Assembly (NCBI GenBank): GCA_036844765.1
Contig: DAIUFE010000019.1
Span: 1 to 28,105, forward strand
Reading direction: 5' to 3'
From: Thermocaproicibacter sp036844765
GTDB lineage: Bacteria; Bacillota; Clostridia; Oscillospirales; Acutalibacteraceae
DNA: 28,105 bases
The position numbers were made by a program, and so were the translations under genes. Below the pieces are notes generated by a model. That model was not told where the DNA came from and searched no databases. It saw only the letters and a program-made list of their open reading frames with translations. This document shows positions 1 through 7,648 of this stretch, in pieces (position 1 is the stretch's first letter; every line of letters starts with the position of its first letter).

Positions 1-1
1 C

Positions 2-604
2 GGCGACGACATCCACCGCCGCACGGCGGCGCAGGTGTTCCACATGCCGGAGCAGATGGTCACCCCGCTGATGCGCAGCCGCGCGAAGGCCGTCAACTTC
101 GGCATTGTGTACGGCATCGGCGCGTTCTCGCTCTCGCACAGCATCCACGTCTCCATGGCGGAGGCCAAAAAGTATATCGAGGACTACCTCGCGCACTATT
201 CCGGCGTGGACGCCTATATGAAGCGCGTGGTGGAGCAGGCCCGGCGGGACGGCTACGCGCAGACCCTGTTCGGGCGGCGGCGCTACCTGCCGGAGCTCGC
301 GAGCTCCAACCACAACCTGCGGGCGTTCGGCGAGCGCGTGGCGCGCAACATGCCCATCCAGGGCACGGCGGCCGACATCATCAAGATCGCGATGATCCGC
401 GTGGAGCGCCGGCTGGCGGCCGAGAAGATGAAGGCCCGTCTGATTCTGCAGGTGCACGACGAGCTGATTGTGGAAGCGCCGGAGGAGGAGGCCGAAAAGG
501 CCGCGAAGGTTCTGACCGAAGAGATGCAGGGCGCGGTCCCGCTCGCGGTCCCGCTGACGGCGGACGCGAAGAGCGGCCGCACCTGGTACGAGGCGAAGGC
601 GTGA
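2..604 (+). CDS. polA: DNA polymerase I, C-terminal fragment (5' end outside window)
   Basis: The open frame enters at base 2 with no start, so this is only the last 200 residues of a protein of roughly 850-900. It is the polymerase domain of family A DNA polymerase I, which fills gaps in repair and removes primers in replication. The nucleotide-binding O-helix is visible as RSRAKAVNFGIVYG (bases about 73-114), and motif C, with a catalytic carboxylate, is QVHDELIVEAP (about 450-482). The stop TGA at 602-604 overlaps the GTG start of the next gene (GTGA), which suggests translational coupling. The exonuclease domains cannot be assessed. Identification rests on the two polymerase motifs and is secure. 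Confidence 0.95.
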   Translation, partial: GDDIHRRTAAQVFHMPEQMVTPLMRSRAKAVNFGIVYGIGAFSLSHSIHVSMAEAKKYIEDYLAHYSGVDAYMKRVVEQARRDGYAQTLFGRRRYLPELASSNHNLRAFGERVARNMPIQGTAADIIKIAMIRVERRLAAEKMKARLILQVHDELIVEAPEEEAEKAAKVLTEEMQGAVPLAVPLTADAKSGRTWYEAKA

Positions 605-1434
605 GCCTGTTCGCCTGCCCGGTCTGCGGGCGGCCGCTCGCCCGCGGGGAAAAGGCGTATTCCTGCGCCGCGGGCCACAGCTACGACATCGCGTCCGAAG
701 GCTACGTCTACCTGCTGCCGCCGAACAAAAAGCACAGCGCCGCGCCGGGCGACGACCGGGAGATGGTGGCCGCGCGGCGCCGGTTCCTCGGGACCGGGTT
801 TTACCGGATCTTCAGCGACGCGCTGAACCGCCTGGCGGAGCGCTGCCTGCCGGACGGGCCGGCGGCGGTGCTGGACGCGGGCTGCGGCGAGGGGTACTAC
901 ACCGGCCGGCTGCTCGATTTTCTCGCGGCGCGGGGAAAGCGGGCCGGGCTGTACGGGTTCGACATCTCGAAATACGCCGTGCGTCTGGCGGCGAAACGCT
1001 ATCCGGCGATCTCGTTCGCCGTCGGCAGCATGTTCGGCATCCCGTTCCTCTCCGGCGCGGCGGACCTTGCGGTGAACGTGTTCGCCCCGATCGTCCCCGC
1101 CGAGCTGAGCCGCGTGCTGAGGCCGGGCGGCGCGCTGATCCTCGCGGTGCCGGGGCCGCGCCACCTGTACGGCCTGAAGAAAATTCTCTACGACGCGCCG
1201 TACGAGAACGAGCGCCGGGACGTCGATTACCCGGGCTTCCGGTTCGAGGGGCGCTTCCCCGCGGAGGGGGAGATCGCCACCTCGGACCGCGCGGCGATGC
1301 GCGACCTGTTCGCCATGACGCCCTATTTCTGGAAGACGCCGCGGGAAGGCGGCGAGCGGCTGGAAAAGGCCGATTTTTTGAGGACCGAAATCCAGTTCGA
1401 CTTCCTGGTCTACCGAAAGGCGGAAGAAGCATGA
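601..1434 (+). CDS. rlmA: 23S rRNA (guanine-N1)-methyltransferase, RlmA family
   Basis: Predicted cytosolic SAM-dependent methyltransferase of 277 residues that modifies a guanine in helix 35 of 23S rRNA (G745 in the RlmA-I type, G748 in the RlmA-II type of Gram-positives; I cannot tell which). The N-terminal zinc ribbon is visible as C6-x2-C9 and C22-x3-H26, followed by the family signature around YDIASEGYVYLLPPNKK. SAM motif I is VLDAGCGEGYYTG near residues 90-102. The GTG start at 601 overlaps the polA stop, and the position agrees with the zinc ribbon lying at the extreme N-terminus, as is usual. The stop overlaps the next ATG (ATGA at 1431). The length matches the family. Confidence 0.88.
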   Translation: MSLFACPVCGRPLARGEKAYSCAAGHSYDIASEGYVYLLPPNKKHSAAPGDDREMVAARRRFLGTGFYRIFSDALNRLAERCLPDGPAAVLDAGCGEGYYTGRLLDFLAARGKRAGLYGFDISKYAVRLAAKRYPAISFAVGSMFGIPFLSGAADLAVNVFAPIVPAELSRVLRPGGALILAVPGPRHLYGLKKILYDAPYENERRDVDYPGFRFEGRFPAEGEIATSDRAAMRDLFAMTPYFWKTPREGGERLEKADFLRTEIQFDFLVYRKAEEA

Positions 1435-2606
1435 GCAAACGAAAGGCCTTTGTCCACTTCGTCAGCGCCGAGAGCCTGCTGTTCCTCGCCGCCGTGACGG
1501 CGCTTGCGTTCGCGGCGCGGCTGAAATTTCTGCCGTTTGAATCCGGCGACTACCGGCAGTTCCTGCAGGGCTGGTTCGCGCAGCTGAAGCAGAACGGCGG
1601 CCTGCCGGCCATCGGTCTGCCGCTGGGGGACTACATGCCGCCCTACTTTTACCTGCTGGCGCTTCTGACCTATCTGCCGGGGCGGGACCTTTACCTGATC
1701 AAGCTGCTCTCGTTTGCGGGAGACATCGTGCTGGCGGTGTTCGCCAAGAAGATCGTGGAGCTGAAATACGAGCAGTTCTGGGGCGAGATCGCCTACGCCG
1801 TCGTGCTGTTCCTGCCCAGCGTGATCCTGAACTCCGCGGCGTGGGGGCAGTGCGATTCCCTTTACACCGCCGCGCTGCTCGCGTGCGTGTACTACCTGCT
1901 GCGCGGGCGCGGGGACGCGGCCGTCGCCGCGTGGTCGGTGGCGTTCGTGTTCAAGCTGCAGGCGGTGTTCCTCGCGCCGTTCCTCCTGCTGATGCTGCTG
2001 TACCGAAAGATCCGGTGGCGCAGCCTGCTGATCGTGCCCGCCGTGTACCTGCTGGCGATCCTGCCCGCGGCCGCGATGGGCCGGAACCTGCGGGACCTCG
2101 CGACCGTCTATTTCCGGCAGGCGCGGCAGTACAGCGACATCTCGATGTACCTGCCCAACCTTTCGGTCTGGTATCCGAAGGACACGCCCCAGAGCGCCGG
2201 CATGGTCATCGCGGCCGCGGCGGTCGCCGCCGCGCTGGCCGGCGCGCTGTACTTCTGGCGCAGGAAGTTCGATCTCACGGACGAGATGCTGGTCTCGCTC
2301 GCGCTGCTCTCGGTGCTGTTCGTCCCGTACGTGCTGCCCTATATGCACGAGCGCTATTTTTACCCGGCGGACATCCTCTCGGTCGTGTTCGCGTTCTATT
2401 TTCCGGAAAAATTCTACGTGCCGGTCATCACGGTTCTCAGCTCCACCTACGTCGTCTGCCACAACCTGTTCAACACGCATTTCCTGCACATCCGCATCCT
2501 CTCCGTGCTGATGCTGTTCTGCCTGCTGTGGGTCGGCATCCACACAATCTACCTTTCGCGGGACGAGAAGATCGAAAGGGTGGTGCGCCGCCGGTGGATG
2601 GGCTGA
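1431..2606 (+). CDS. Polytopic membrane GT-C glycosyltransferase, Gpi18-like (COG5542-like)
   Basis: A 391-residue integral membrane protein with about ten hydrophobic segments, the first near residues 14-30. The loop sequence SAAWGQCDSLYTAALL, with the WGQxDS signature, and the FKLQAVFLAP segment are typical of bacterial lipid-phosphate-sugar-dependent mannosyl/glycosyltransferases related to Gpi18. An acidic residue in the first extracytoplasmic loop (ESGDYRQFLQGW) is the likely catalytic site, by analogy with other GT-C enzymes. Donor and acceptor are unknown; a role in cell-envelope glycan or protein glycosylation is inference. The ATG overlaps the rlmA stop by four bases, and the 3' end overlaps the rimI start, so it lies inside a translationally coupled run of genes with which it shares no obvious function. 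Confidence 0.75.
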   Translation: MSKRKAFVHFVSAESLLFLAAVTALAFAARLKFLPFESGDYRQFLQGWFAQLKQNGGLPAIGLPLGDYMPPYFYLLALLTYLPGRDLYLIKLLSFAGDIVLAVFAKKIVELKYEQFWGEIAYAVVLFLPSVILNSAAWGQCDSLYTAALLACVYYLLRGRGDAAVAAWSVAFVFKLQAVFLAPFLLLMLLYRKIRWRSLLIVPAVYLLAILPAAAMGRNLRDLATVYFRQARQYSDISMYLPNLSVWYPKDTPQSAGMVIAAAAVAAALAGALYFWRRKFDLTDEMLVSLALLSVLFVPYVLPYMHERYFYPADILSVVFAFYFPEKFYVPVITVLSSTYVVCHNLFNTHFLHIRILSVLMLFCLLWVGIHTIYLSRDEKIERVVRRRWMG

Positions 2607-3037
2607 CCGTCGTCCCCATGGCGGAGCGCCATCTGGACGCGCTGGCGGAGCTGGAGCGGACCTGCTTTTCGGAGCCGTGGACGCGCGCCGGCCTCGCCGC
2701 GGAGCTGGAGTCGCCGGCCGCCGTGTTCGCGGTGGCCGAGCTGTGCGGGCAGACGGCGGGCTACGCCGGGATGCACCGCGTGCTGGACGAATGCTACGTG
2801 GACAACGTGGCCGTTTTCCCGCGCTTCCGCCGCCGGGGGTGCGCGCGGGCGCTGATGGGATATCTGATCGCCGGGGCGCGGGCGGCCGGCGCGCGCTTTG
2901 TCAGCCTGGAGGCGCGGCCCTCCAACGCGGGTGCGCTCGCCCTGTACCGAAGCCTCGGCTTCCGGCAGGCGGGCCGCCGGAAAAATTTTTACGCGCGCCC
3001 GGCGGAGGACGCGCTGATTTTGACGCTGTTCCTTTAG
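2594..3037 (+). CDS. rimI: Ribosomal protein S18 alanine N-acetyltransferase (GNAT family)
   Basis: A GNAT acetyltransferase of 147 residues. The acetyl-CoA loop is visible as VFPRFRRRGCARALM (R/Q-x-x-G-x-G/A type), after the VDNVAV strand and before SLEARPSNAGALALYRSLGF, which is the RimI consensus. The N-terminal ERTCFSEPWT is likewise typical. I chose GTG at 2594 because it gives the usual dozen residues before ERTCF and has a weak GGTGGT ribosome site 9 bases upstream; ATG 2618 is a shorter alternative. It overlaps the membrane-protein gene by 13 bases. tsaD follows 34 bases on, the standard rimI-tsaD pairing, although tsaB and tsaE are not in the window. Confidence 0.88.
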   Translation: MDGLTVVPMAERHLDALAELERTCFSEPWTRAGLAAELESPAAVFAVAELCGQTAGYAGMHRVLDECYVDNVAVFPRFRRRGCARALMGYLIAGARAAGARFVSLEARPSNAGALALYRSLGFRQAGRRKNFYARPAEDALILTLFL

Positions 3038-3071
3038 ACAGATATAGAAAACGCTTTTGAGGGAGAACCGG

Positions 3072-4112
3072 ATGAAAATACTGGGAATCGAAAGCTCCTG
3101 CGACGAGACCGCCGCCGCCGTGGTGGAGGACGGCCGCGCCGTGCTGTCGAGCGTGGTCGCCTCGCAGGTGGAGGAGCACAAGCTGTACGGCGGCGTGGTG
3201 CCGGAGATCGCCTCCCGCCGGCACTGCGAGGCGATCGTGGGCGTGGTGCAAAAGGCGCTGGAGGACGCCGGGACGGACCTTTCCGGCGTGGACGCCGTGG
3301 CCGTGACCTGCGCCCCCGGGCTGATCGGCGCGCTGCTGGTCGGCGTCAATTTCGCGAAGGGGCTGGCTCTGGCGGCGGAAAAGCCGCTGGTTCCGGTGCA
3401 CCATCTGCGCGCGCACATCGCGGCGAACTATCTCTGCTTCCCCGGACTGGAGCCGCCGTTCCTGTGCCTCGTCGTCTCGGGCGGGCACACCCATATCGTC
3501 GAGGTGCTGGACTACACCCGGCTGCGCGTGCTGGGGCGCACGCGCGACGACGCGGCGGGCGAGGCATTTGACAAGGCCGCCCGCGCGATGGGCATCCCCT
3601 ACCCCGGCGGCGTGGAGCTGGACCGGATCGCCGAGGGCGGAAACGAGAAGGCCTACCGTTTCCCGCGCCCCTCCGTCGACGGCGCGCCGTACGATTTCAG
3701 CTTTTCGGGCCTCAAGACGAACGCGGTCAACCTGATCCACAACGCGAAGCAACGGGGCGAGACGCTGAATATTCCGGACCTTGCGGCCTCGTACCGCAGG
3801 GCGGTGGTGGACTGCCTGACGCGCAATTTCTTCGCTGCCGCCGCCGCCACGGGGGCGAAGAAGCTGGCCGCTGCGGGCGGCGTCTCGGCCAACGCCCTGC
3901 TGCGCCGCGAGATGAAGAGCGAGTGCGCCCGCCGCGGCCTCGCGTGCTACTTCCCCCGGCTCTCGCTGTGCGGGGACAACGCGGCCATGGTCGGCGCGCA
4001 GGGCTACTATGAATTCCTCGCCGGGCACACCGCCGGCCCGGACCTGAACGCCCGGGCCGAGATGCCGGTGGAGCGGGATTTTCCGCCGGCGGCGCGGGCC
4101 GCGCGCCGTTGA
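3072..4112 (+). CDS. tsaD: tRNA N6-threonylcarbamoyladenosine (t6A) transferase TsaD
   Basis: A 346-residue ASKHA-fold protein that transfers the threonylcarbamoyl group from TC-AMP to A37 of ANN-decoding tRNAs, working with TsaB and TsaE. It begins with the canonical MKILGIESSCDETAAAVV. The metal-binding HLRAH motif and the nucleotide-binding SGGHTHIV motif are both present, as is the C-terminal CGDNAAMVG. The ATG at 3072 is preferred over an in-frame TTG at 3057 because GGGAG lies just before it and the conserved N-terminus starts there. The stop codon overlaps the -35 box of the nagB promoter. Confidence 0.96.
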   Translation: MKILGIESSCDETAAAVVEDGRAVLSSVVASQVEEHKLYGGVVPEIASRRHCEAIVGVVQKALEDAGTDLSGVDAVAVTCAPGLIGALLVGVNFAKGLALAAEKPLVPVHHLRAHIAANYLCFPGLEPPFLCLVVSGGHTHIVEVLDYTRLRVLGRTRDDAAGEAFDKAARAMGIPYPGGVELDRIAEGGNEKAYRFPRPSVDGAPYDFSFSGLKTNAVNLIHNAKQRGETLNIPDLAASYRRAVVDCLTRNFFAAAAATGAKKLAAAGGVSANALLRREMKSECARRGLACYFPRLSLCGDNAAMVGAQGYYEFLAGHTAGPDLNARAEMPVERDFPPAARAARR

Positions 4113-4137
4113 CTTCCGCCCGGGACGGGGCTATACT
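4109..4137 (+). promoter_or_regulatory. Sigma-A promoter of nagBA
   Basis: TTGACT at 4109-4114, a 17-base spacer and TATACT at 4132-4137. The -35 box overlaps the tsaD stop codon. About 60 bases of leader follow before the GTG of nagB, containing a small GAGA/TCTC dyad (about 4164-4178). I do not recognise a regulator site in it. Confidence 0.8.
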
Positions 4138-4200
4138 TTTGAAGGAAGCGGCAGAATCTCAGAAGAGAGTTTCGTCTCATCACGAAAGGGGCTTTTATCT

Positions 4201-4959
4201 GTGAAAATCATCGAAGCAACGGATTACCGGGACATGAGCCGCAAGGCGGCGAACATCCTCTCGGCGCAGGTCATCCTGTTCCCGCGCAGCGTGCTGGGCC
4301 TGGCGACGGGCTCCACGCCGCTGGGCATCTACAGCCAGCTGGCCGAGTGGTACCGGAAGGGCGACATCGACTTCAGCGGGGCGCGCAGCGTCAACCTGGA
4401 CGAGTACTGCGGCCTTTCGCCGGACAACCCCCAGAGCTACCATTATTATATGCGGGAAAATTTCTTTAAGCACATCAACATCCGGCCCGAAAACACGTTC
4501 GTCCCCAACGGCCTGGCGAAGGACATCGACGCGGAGTGCGCGCGCTACGACCGGCTGATCGCGGGCCTCGGCGGGATCGACCTGCAGCTTCTGGGCCTGG
4601 GGAACACCGGGCACATCGGCTTCAACGAGCCGGACGAGAGCTTCGACAAGATGACGCACCGGGTGGCCCTCAAGCCGAAGACCATCGCGGACAACGCCCG
4701 CTTCTTCGAGAGCCCGGACGAGGTGCCGAAATACGCCGTGACGATGGGCATCAAGGCCATCATGCAGGCGAAGAAGATCCTGCTGGTCGTCAGCGGCGGC
4801 CGGAAGGCGCAGATCACCGAAAGGGCCCTGTTCGGCCCGGTGTCGCCCGCCGTGCCGGCCTCGATCCTTCAGCTCCACCCGGACGTGACCGTCGTCGCGG
4901 ATCGCGAGGCGTTCGCCGTCGCGCGGGAAAAGCATCCGAAAAAGGAGGAAGAACTGTGA
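4201..4959 (+). CDS. nagB: Glucosamine-6-phosphate deaminase
   Basis: A 252-residue cytosolic enzyme converting glucosamine 6-phosphate to fructose 6-phosphate and ammonia. Visible family motifs are LATGSTPLGIY (phosphate loop), VNLDEYCGLSPDNPQSYHYYM with the catalytic Asp, and LLGLGNTGHIGFNEP with the catalytic His/Glu region. The GTG start at 4201 follows AAAGGGGC at 4185-4191 and places the conserved N-terminus (MKIIEATDYRDMS) as usual. It is the first gene behind the promoter at 4109, and nagA overlaps its stop (GTGA). The length is close to the Bacillus-type NagB rather than the longer allosteric enterobacterial form. No amino-sugar transporter is in the window. Confidence 0.96.
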   Translation: MKIIEATDYRDMSRKAANILSAQVILFPRSVLGLATGSTPLGIYSQLAEWYRKGDIDFSGARSVNLDEYCGLSPDNPQSYHYYMRENFFKHINIRPENTFVPNGLAKDIDAECARYDRLIAGLGGIDLQLLGLGNTGHIGFNEPDESFDKMTHRVALKPKTIADNARFFESPDEVPKYAVTMGIKAIMQAKKILLVVSGGRKAQITERALFGPVSPAVPASILQLHPDVTVVADREAFAVAREKHPKKEEEL

Positions 4960-6101
4960 TCCTGAAAAACGCGGAGGTCTTCGACCCCGAATTCAACCTG
5001 GTGCGCGCCGACATCGCCGTCGACGGGCAGAAAATCAGCCGCGTGGCCCCCGGCCTTTCCGGCGGGGAGGAGATCGACCTGACCGGCTGCATCGTGGCGC
5101 CGGGCTTCGTGGACATCCACATCCACGGCTGCGTCGGCGCCGACACCTGCGACGCCAAGCGGGAATCCATCGCCAAGATGGCCGCCTATCTGGCGCGCAG
5201 CGGCGTCACGTCCTTCTGCCCCACGACTATGACGGTCGCCCTGCCGGAGATCGAGGCCGCCCTCGCCTGCGTGCGCGACTGCATGGAGCATCCGCCCGAG
5301 GGCGCGGCCGTCCGCGGCGCGAACATGGAAGGGCCGTACCTCTCCTCCGAAAAGAAGGGCGCCCAGAACGAGGAGTTCATCCGCAAACCGGATTTTGAGG
5401 AATTCCGCGGGATCTTCGAGCGCAGCGGCGGCATCATCAAGGTGGTGGACGTCGCGCCGGAAAGCGAGGGCGCCGAGGCCTTCATCACCGCCGCGAGCCG
5501 GCTGTGCCGGGTCTCGTTCGCCCACTCCGGCGCCGATTACGAGCAGGCGAAGGAATCCTTCCGCTGGGGCGTCACGCATGTGACGCACCTGTTCAACGCG
5601 ATGACGGGTCTGCACCACCGCGCGCCGGGCGCCGTGGGCGCCGTGTTCGACAGCGATTCCGTCCGGGCGGAGATCATCTGCGACGGCATCCACATCCACC
5701 CCGCCGTGCTCCGCCTGGCGTTCCATCTGCTGGGCGGGGACCGCGCCGTCGTGATCAGCGACGCGCTGCCGGCGGCCGGCCTGCCGGACGGCTCCTCGTT
5801 CCTGCTGGGCGGGCAGAGGGTCTATGTGAAGGGCGGCCGCGCGGCGCTGGCGAGCGGCTCGCTGGCCGGCTCCACCACGAACGTGTGCGAAGAGGTCAGA
5901 AACCTCGTCCGCTTCGGCATCCCGCTGCGGCAGGCGGTCAAATCCGCGACCCTCAACCCCGCGAAGGAGATCGGCGCGCAGGACGAGATCGGCACCGTCG
6001 AGCCCGGAAAATACGCCGACCTGGTCGCGCTCGGGCGGGACGGCCTCCCGCTCCGGCTGTCGATGGCGAAGGGCGTCGTTTACCGGAACGAACTGCGGTA
6101 A
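4956..6101 (+). CDS. nagA: N-acetylglucosamine-6-phosphate deacetylase
   Basis: A 381-residue amidohydrolase that removes acetate from GlcNAc-6-P to supply NagB. The metal site and catalysis motifs are in order: DIHIHG near residue 55, GANMEGPYLS with the metal-binding Glu near 125, AHSGADY, THLFNAMTGLHHRAPG, CDGIHIHP and VISDALPAAG with the catalytic Asp. The C-terminal SATLNPAKEIG...GTVEPGKYADLV is the usual composite-domain return strand. The GTG at 4956 follows AAAGGAGGAAG by a good distance and overlaps the nagB stop. A strong terminator follows 20 bases after the stop, so nagBA is a two-gene unit. Confidence 0.95.
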   Translation: MILKNAEVFDPEFNLVRADIAVDGQKISRVAPGLSGGEEIDLTGCIVAPGFVDIHIHGCVGADTCDAKRESIAKMAAYLARSGVTSFCPTTMTVALPEIEAALACVRDCMEHPPEGAAVRGANMEGPYLSSEKKGAQNEEFIRKPDFEEFRGIFERSGGIIKVVDVAPESEGAEAFITAASRLCRVSFAHSGADYEQAKESFRWGVTHVTHLFNAMTGLHHRAPGAVGAVFDSDSVRAEIICDGIHIHPAVLRLAFHLLGGDRAVVISDALPAAGLPDGSSFLLGGQRVYVKGGRAALASGSLAGSTTNVCEEVRNLVRFGIPLRQAVKSATLNPAKEIGAQDEIGTVEPGKYADLVALGRDGLPLRLSMAKGVVYRNELR

Positions 6102-6120
6102 GCTCCGGCGCCGGACGGGC

Positions 6121-6170
6121 GGCGCGCCCCGGGCGGGAATCTCTTCCTCCGCCCGGGGCGCGCCTTGTTT
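6121..6170 (+). terminator. Intrinsic terminator of nagBA
   Basis: A perfect 16-bp GC-rich stem (6121-6136 with 6149-6164), a 12-base loop and a TTGTTT tail. The tail is also the best -35 box of the mreC promoter. Confidence 0.88.
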
Positions 6171-6193
6171 CCGGGGGAAAAGCATGTTATAAT
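6165..6193 (+). promoter_or_regulatory. Promoter of the mreC operon (extended -10)
   Basis: TATAAT at 6188-6193 is preceded by TGT, an extended -10 (TGn). Seventeen bases upstream lies TTGTTT at 6165-6170, a weak -35 shared with the nagA terminator tail. A 48-base leader leads to the mreC GTG. Confidence 0.72.
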
Positions 6194-6241
6194 CAGGGGT
6201 AACAAAAAGGGCGGAGCGAAGCGACGGGAGGGAACCTGCGC

Positions 6242-7135
6242 GTGAAGGACGTTTTTCATTCCACGGCGTTCAAGATCCTGGTGGCCGTGGTGGCCGCCAT
6301 GTTCTGCCTGATGCTCTACACGGCGGGCGCCGGGGATTCCGCGACGGCGACGGCGCTCGGGCTGATCACCACGCCGATGCAGCGGGTGAGCGCCATCGTG
6401 GCCAACAATGCGGCCGCGGCGGCCCGCACGGCCGCGCAGCCGAAGGAAGAGCTGGAGGCTGAGAACCGCCGCCTGCGGCAGCAGGTGGAGGATCTGAACA
6501 AAAAGCTGGTCAACTACTACGCTTACCAGCAGGAGAACGCCCAGCTGCGCAAGTTCCTCGAGCTGAAGAACGACAACCCGGATTTCAAGCTCGTCGCGGC
6601 GGCGGTGATCGGGCGCGACCCGAACGACCTGTTCGGCCAGTTCACCCTCGACCAGGGCTCGCGGGCGGGCATTGCGCTGAACGACCCCGTCGTCACCGAG
6701 GCCGGCGTGGTCGGCTGGGTCTCGTCGCTGAGCGCCGGCTACAGCAAAGTGACCACTTTCCTCGCGCCGGAGACGAAGATCAGCGCGATGGACCGGGTCA
6801 GCCGTGAGACCGGCGTCGTCGGCTGCGACATCCGCGCGGCCGACCGCAGCCTCCTGCAGCTCAACTACCTTTCGGCGGGCACCGCCGTCAAGGCCGGGGA
6901 CCTGATCGTGACCAGCGGCATCGGCGGCATCTATCCGCGCAACCTGATCATCGGCACCGTGAAGGACGTGAAGCACAGCACCTACGACGTCTCGCTTTAC
7001 GCCGAGGTGGAGCCCGCCGTCGACGTGAAGGCGGTGCGCGACGTGCTGGTCATCACCTCGTTCACGGGGCAGGGGGAGGCGCTTTCCCCCGCCGGGGGGA
7101 AGGCGTCGTCCTCCTCCGCGGGAGGAAAGCCATGA
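6242..7135 (+). CDS. mreC: Rod shape-determining protein MreC
   Basis: A 297-residue bitopic membrane protein of the elongasome that links cytoplasmic MreB to extracytoplasmic PBP2. It has a short cytoplasmic N-terminus, one membrane span at about residues 10-28, a coiled coil (EELEAENRRLRQQVEDLNKK, about 60-90), and the paired beta-barrel domain typical of MreC with VVTEAGVVGWV, VGCDIRAADRS and GDLIVTSGIGGIYPRNLIIG. The GTG at 6242 follows GGGAGG at 6226-6231. The stop overlaps the mreD start (ATGA at 7132). Unusually, mreB is not next door but 16.5 kb away on the other strand. Confidence 0.95.
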   Translation: MKDVFHSTAFKILVAVVAAMFCLMLYTAGAGDSATATALGLITTPMQRVSAIVANNAAAAARTAAQPKEELEAENRRLRQQVEDLNKKLVNYYAYQQENAQLRKFLELKNDNPDFKLVAAAVIGRDPNDLFGQFTLDQGSRAGIALNDPVVTEAGVVGWVSSLSAGYSKVTTFLAPETKISAMDRVSRETGVVGCDIRAADRSLLQLNYLSAGTAVKAGDLIVTSGIGGIYPRNLIIGTVKDVKHSTYDVSLYAEVEPAVDVKAVRDVLVITSFTGQGEALSPAGGKASSSSAGGKP

Positions 7136-7644
7136 ACCGGTACAGGGCGGTCCGCTACCTGGGGTACGCGCTCGAGATCCTCGTGGTCTTCATCCTGCAG
7201 GAGACGCCGGGCCTGATCCCGGCGGTCGGCGGGGCGCGCCCCGTCGTGCTGATCCCGGCGGCGGTATGCATCGCCATGTTCGAGGCTGAGACGCCCGCCA
7301 TGGTCTTCGGCCTGCTGGCCGGCCTGCTGGCCGATTACGGCGCCGGCGGCGTGCTCGGATTCCACGCGCTGCTGCTGGCCGCGGCGTGCTTCGCCGTCTC
7401 GCTGATGGCGGCAAACCTGTTCCAGACGAACTTTCTGATGGCGCTGCTGACCTGCGCCGTGACGGAGGCCTGCATGACGCTGCTGCAGTGGCTTTTTTTC
7501 TTCGTGCTGTACGGCTACGCGCACGCCGGCTACGCGCTGACGGCGCACTACCTGCCCATCTTCTGCTACACGTTCGCGCTGACGCCGCTGGCGTACTATT
7601 TCAACCGCGCCCTCGCCCTGCAGATCCGCTCAAAGGAGGAATGA
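7132..7644 (+). CDS. mreD: Rod shape-determining protein MreD
   Basis: A small polytopic membrane protein (170 residues, about five hydrophobic segments) with the MreD pattern: a first span around YALEILVVFILQETPGL, AMVFGLLAGLLADY in the middle and a final segment ending in a basic tail. MreD is an elongasome membrane subunit that associates with MreC, PBP2 and RodA. The ATG overlaps the mreC stop, with GGAGG at 7121-7125 as the ribosome site. PBP2 follows after four bases. Sequence motifs are weak in this family, so the call depends partly on position. Confidence 0.88.
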   Translation: MNRYRAVRYLGYALEILVVFILQETPGLIPAVGGARPVVLIPAAVCIAMFEAETPAMVFGLLAGLLADYGAGGVLGFHALLLAAACFAVSLMAANLFQTNFLMALLTCAVTEACMTLLQWLFFFVLYGYAHAGYALTAHYLPIFCYTFALTPLAYYFNRALALQIRSKEE

Positions 7645-7648
7645 CGCG

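Noticed and set aside
4160..4182. NagR/DasR-type operator in the nagB leader
   Set aside because: Only a short GAGA/TCTC dyad is visible; it does not match the operator patterns I know well enough to claim a site.
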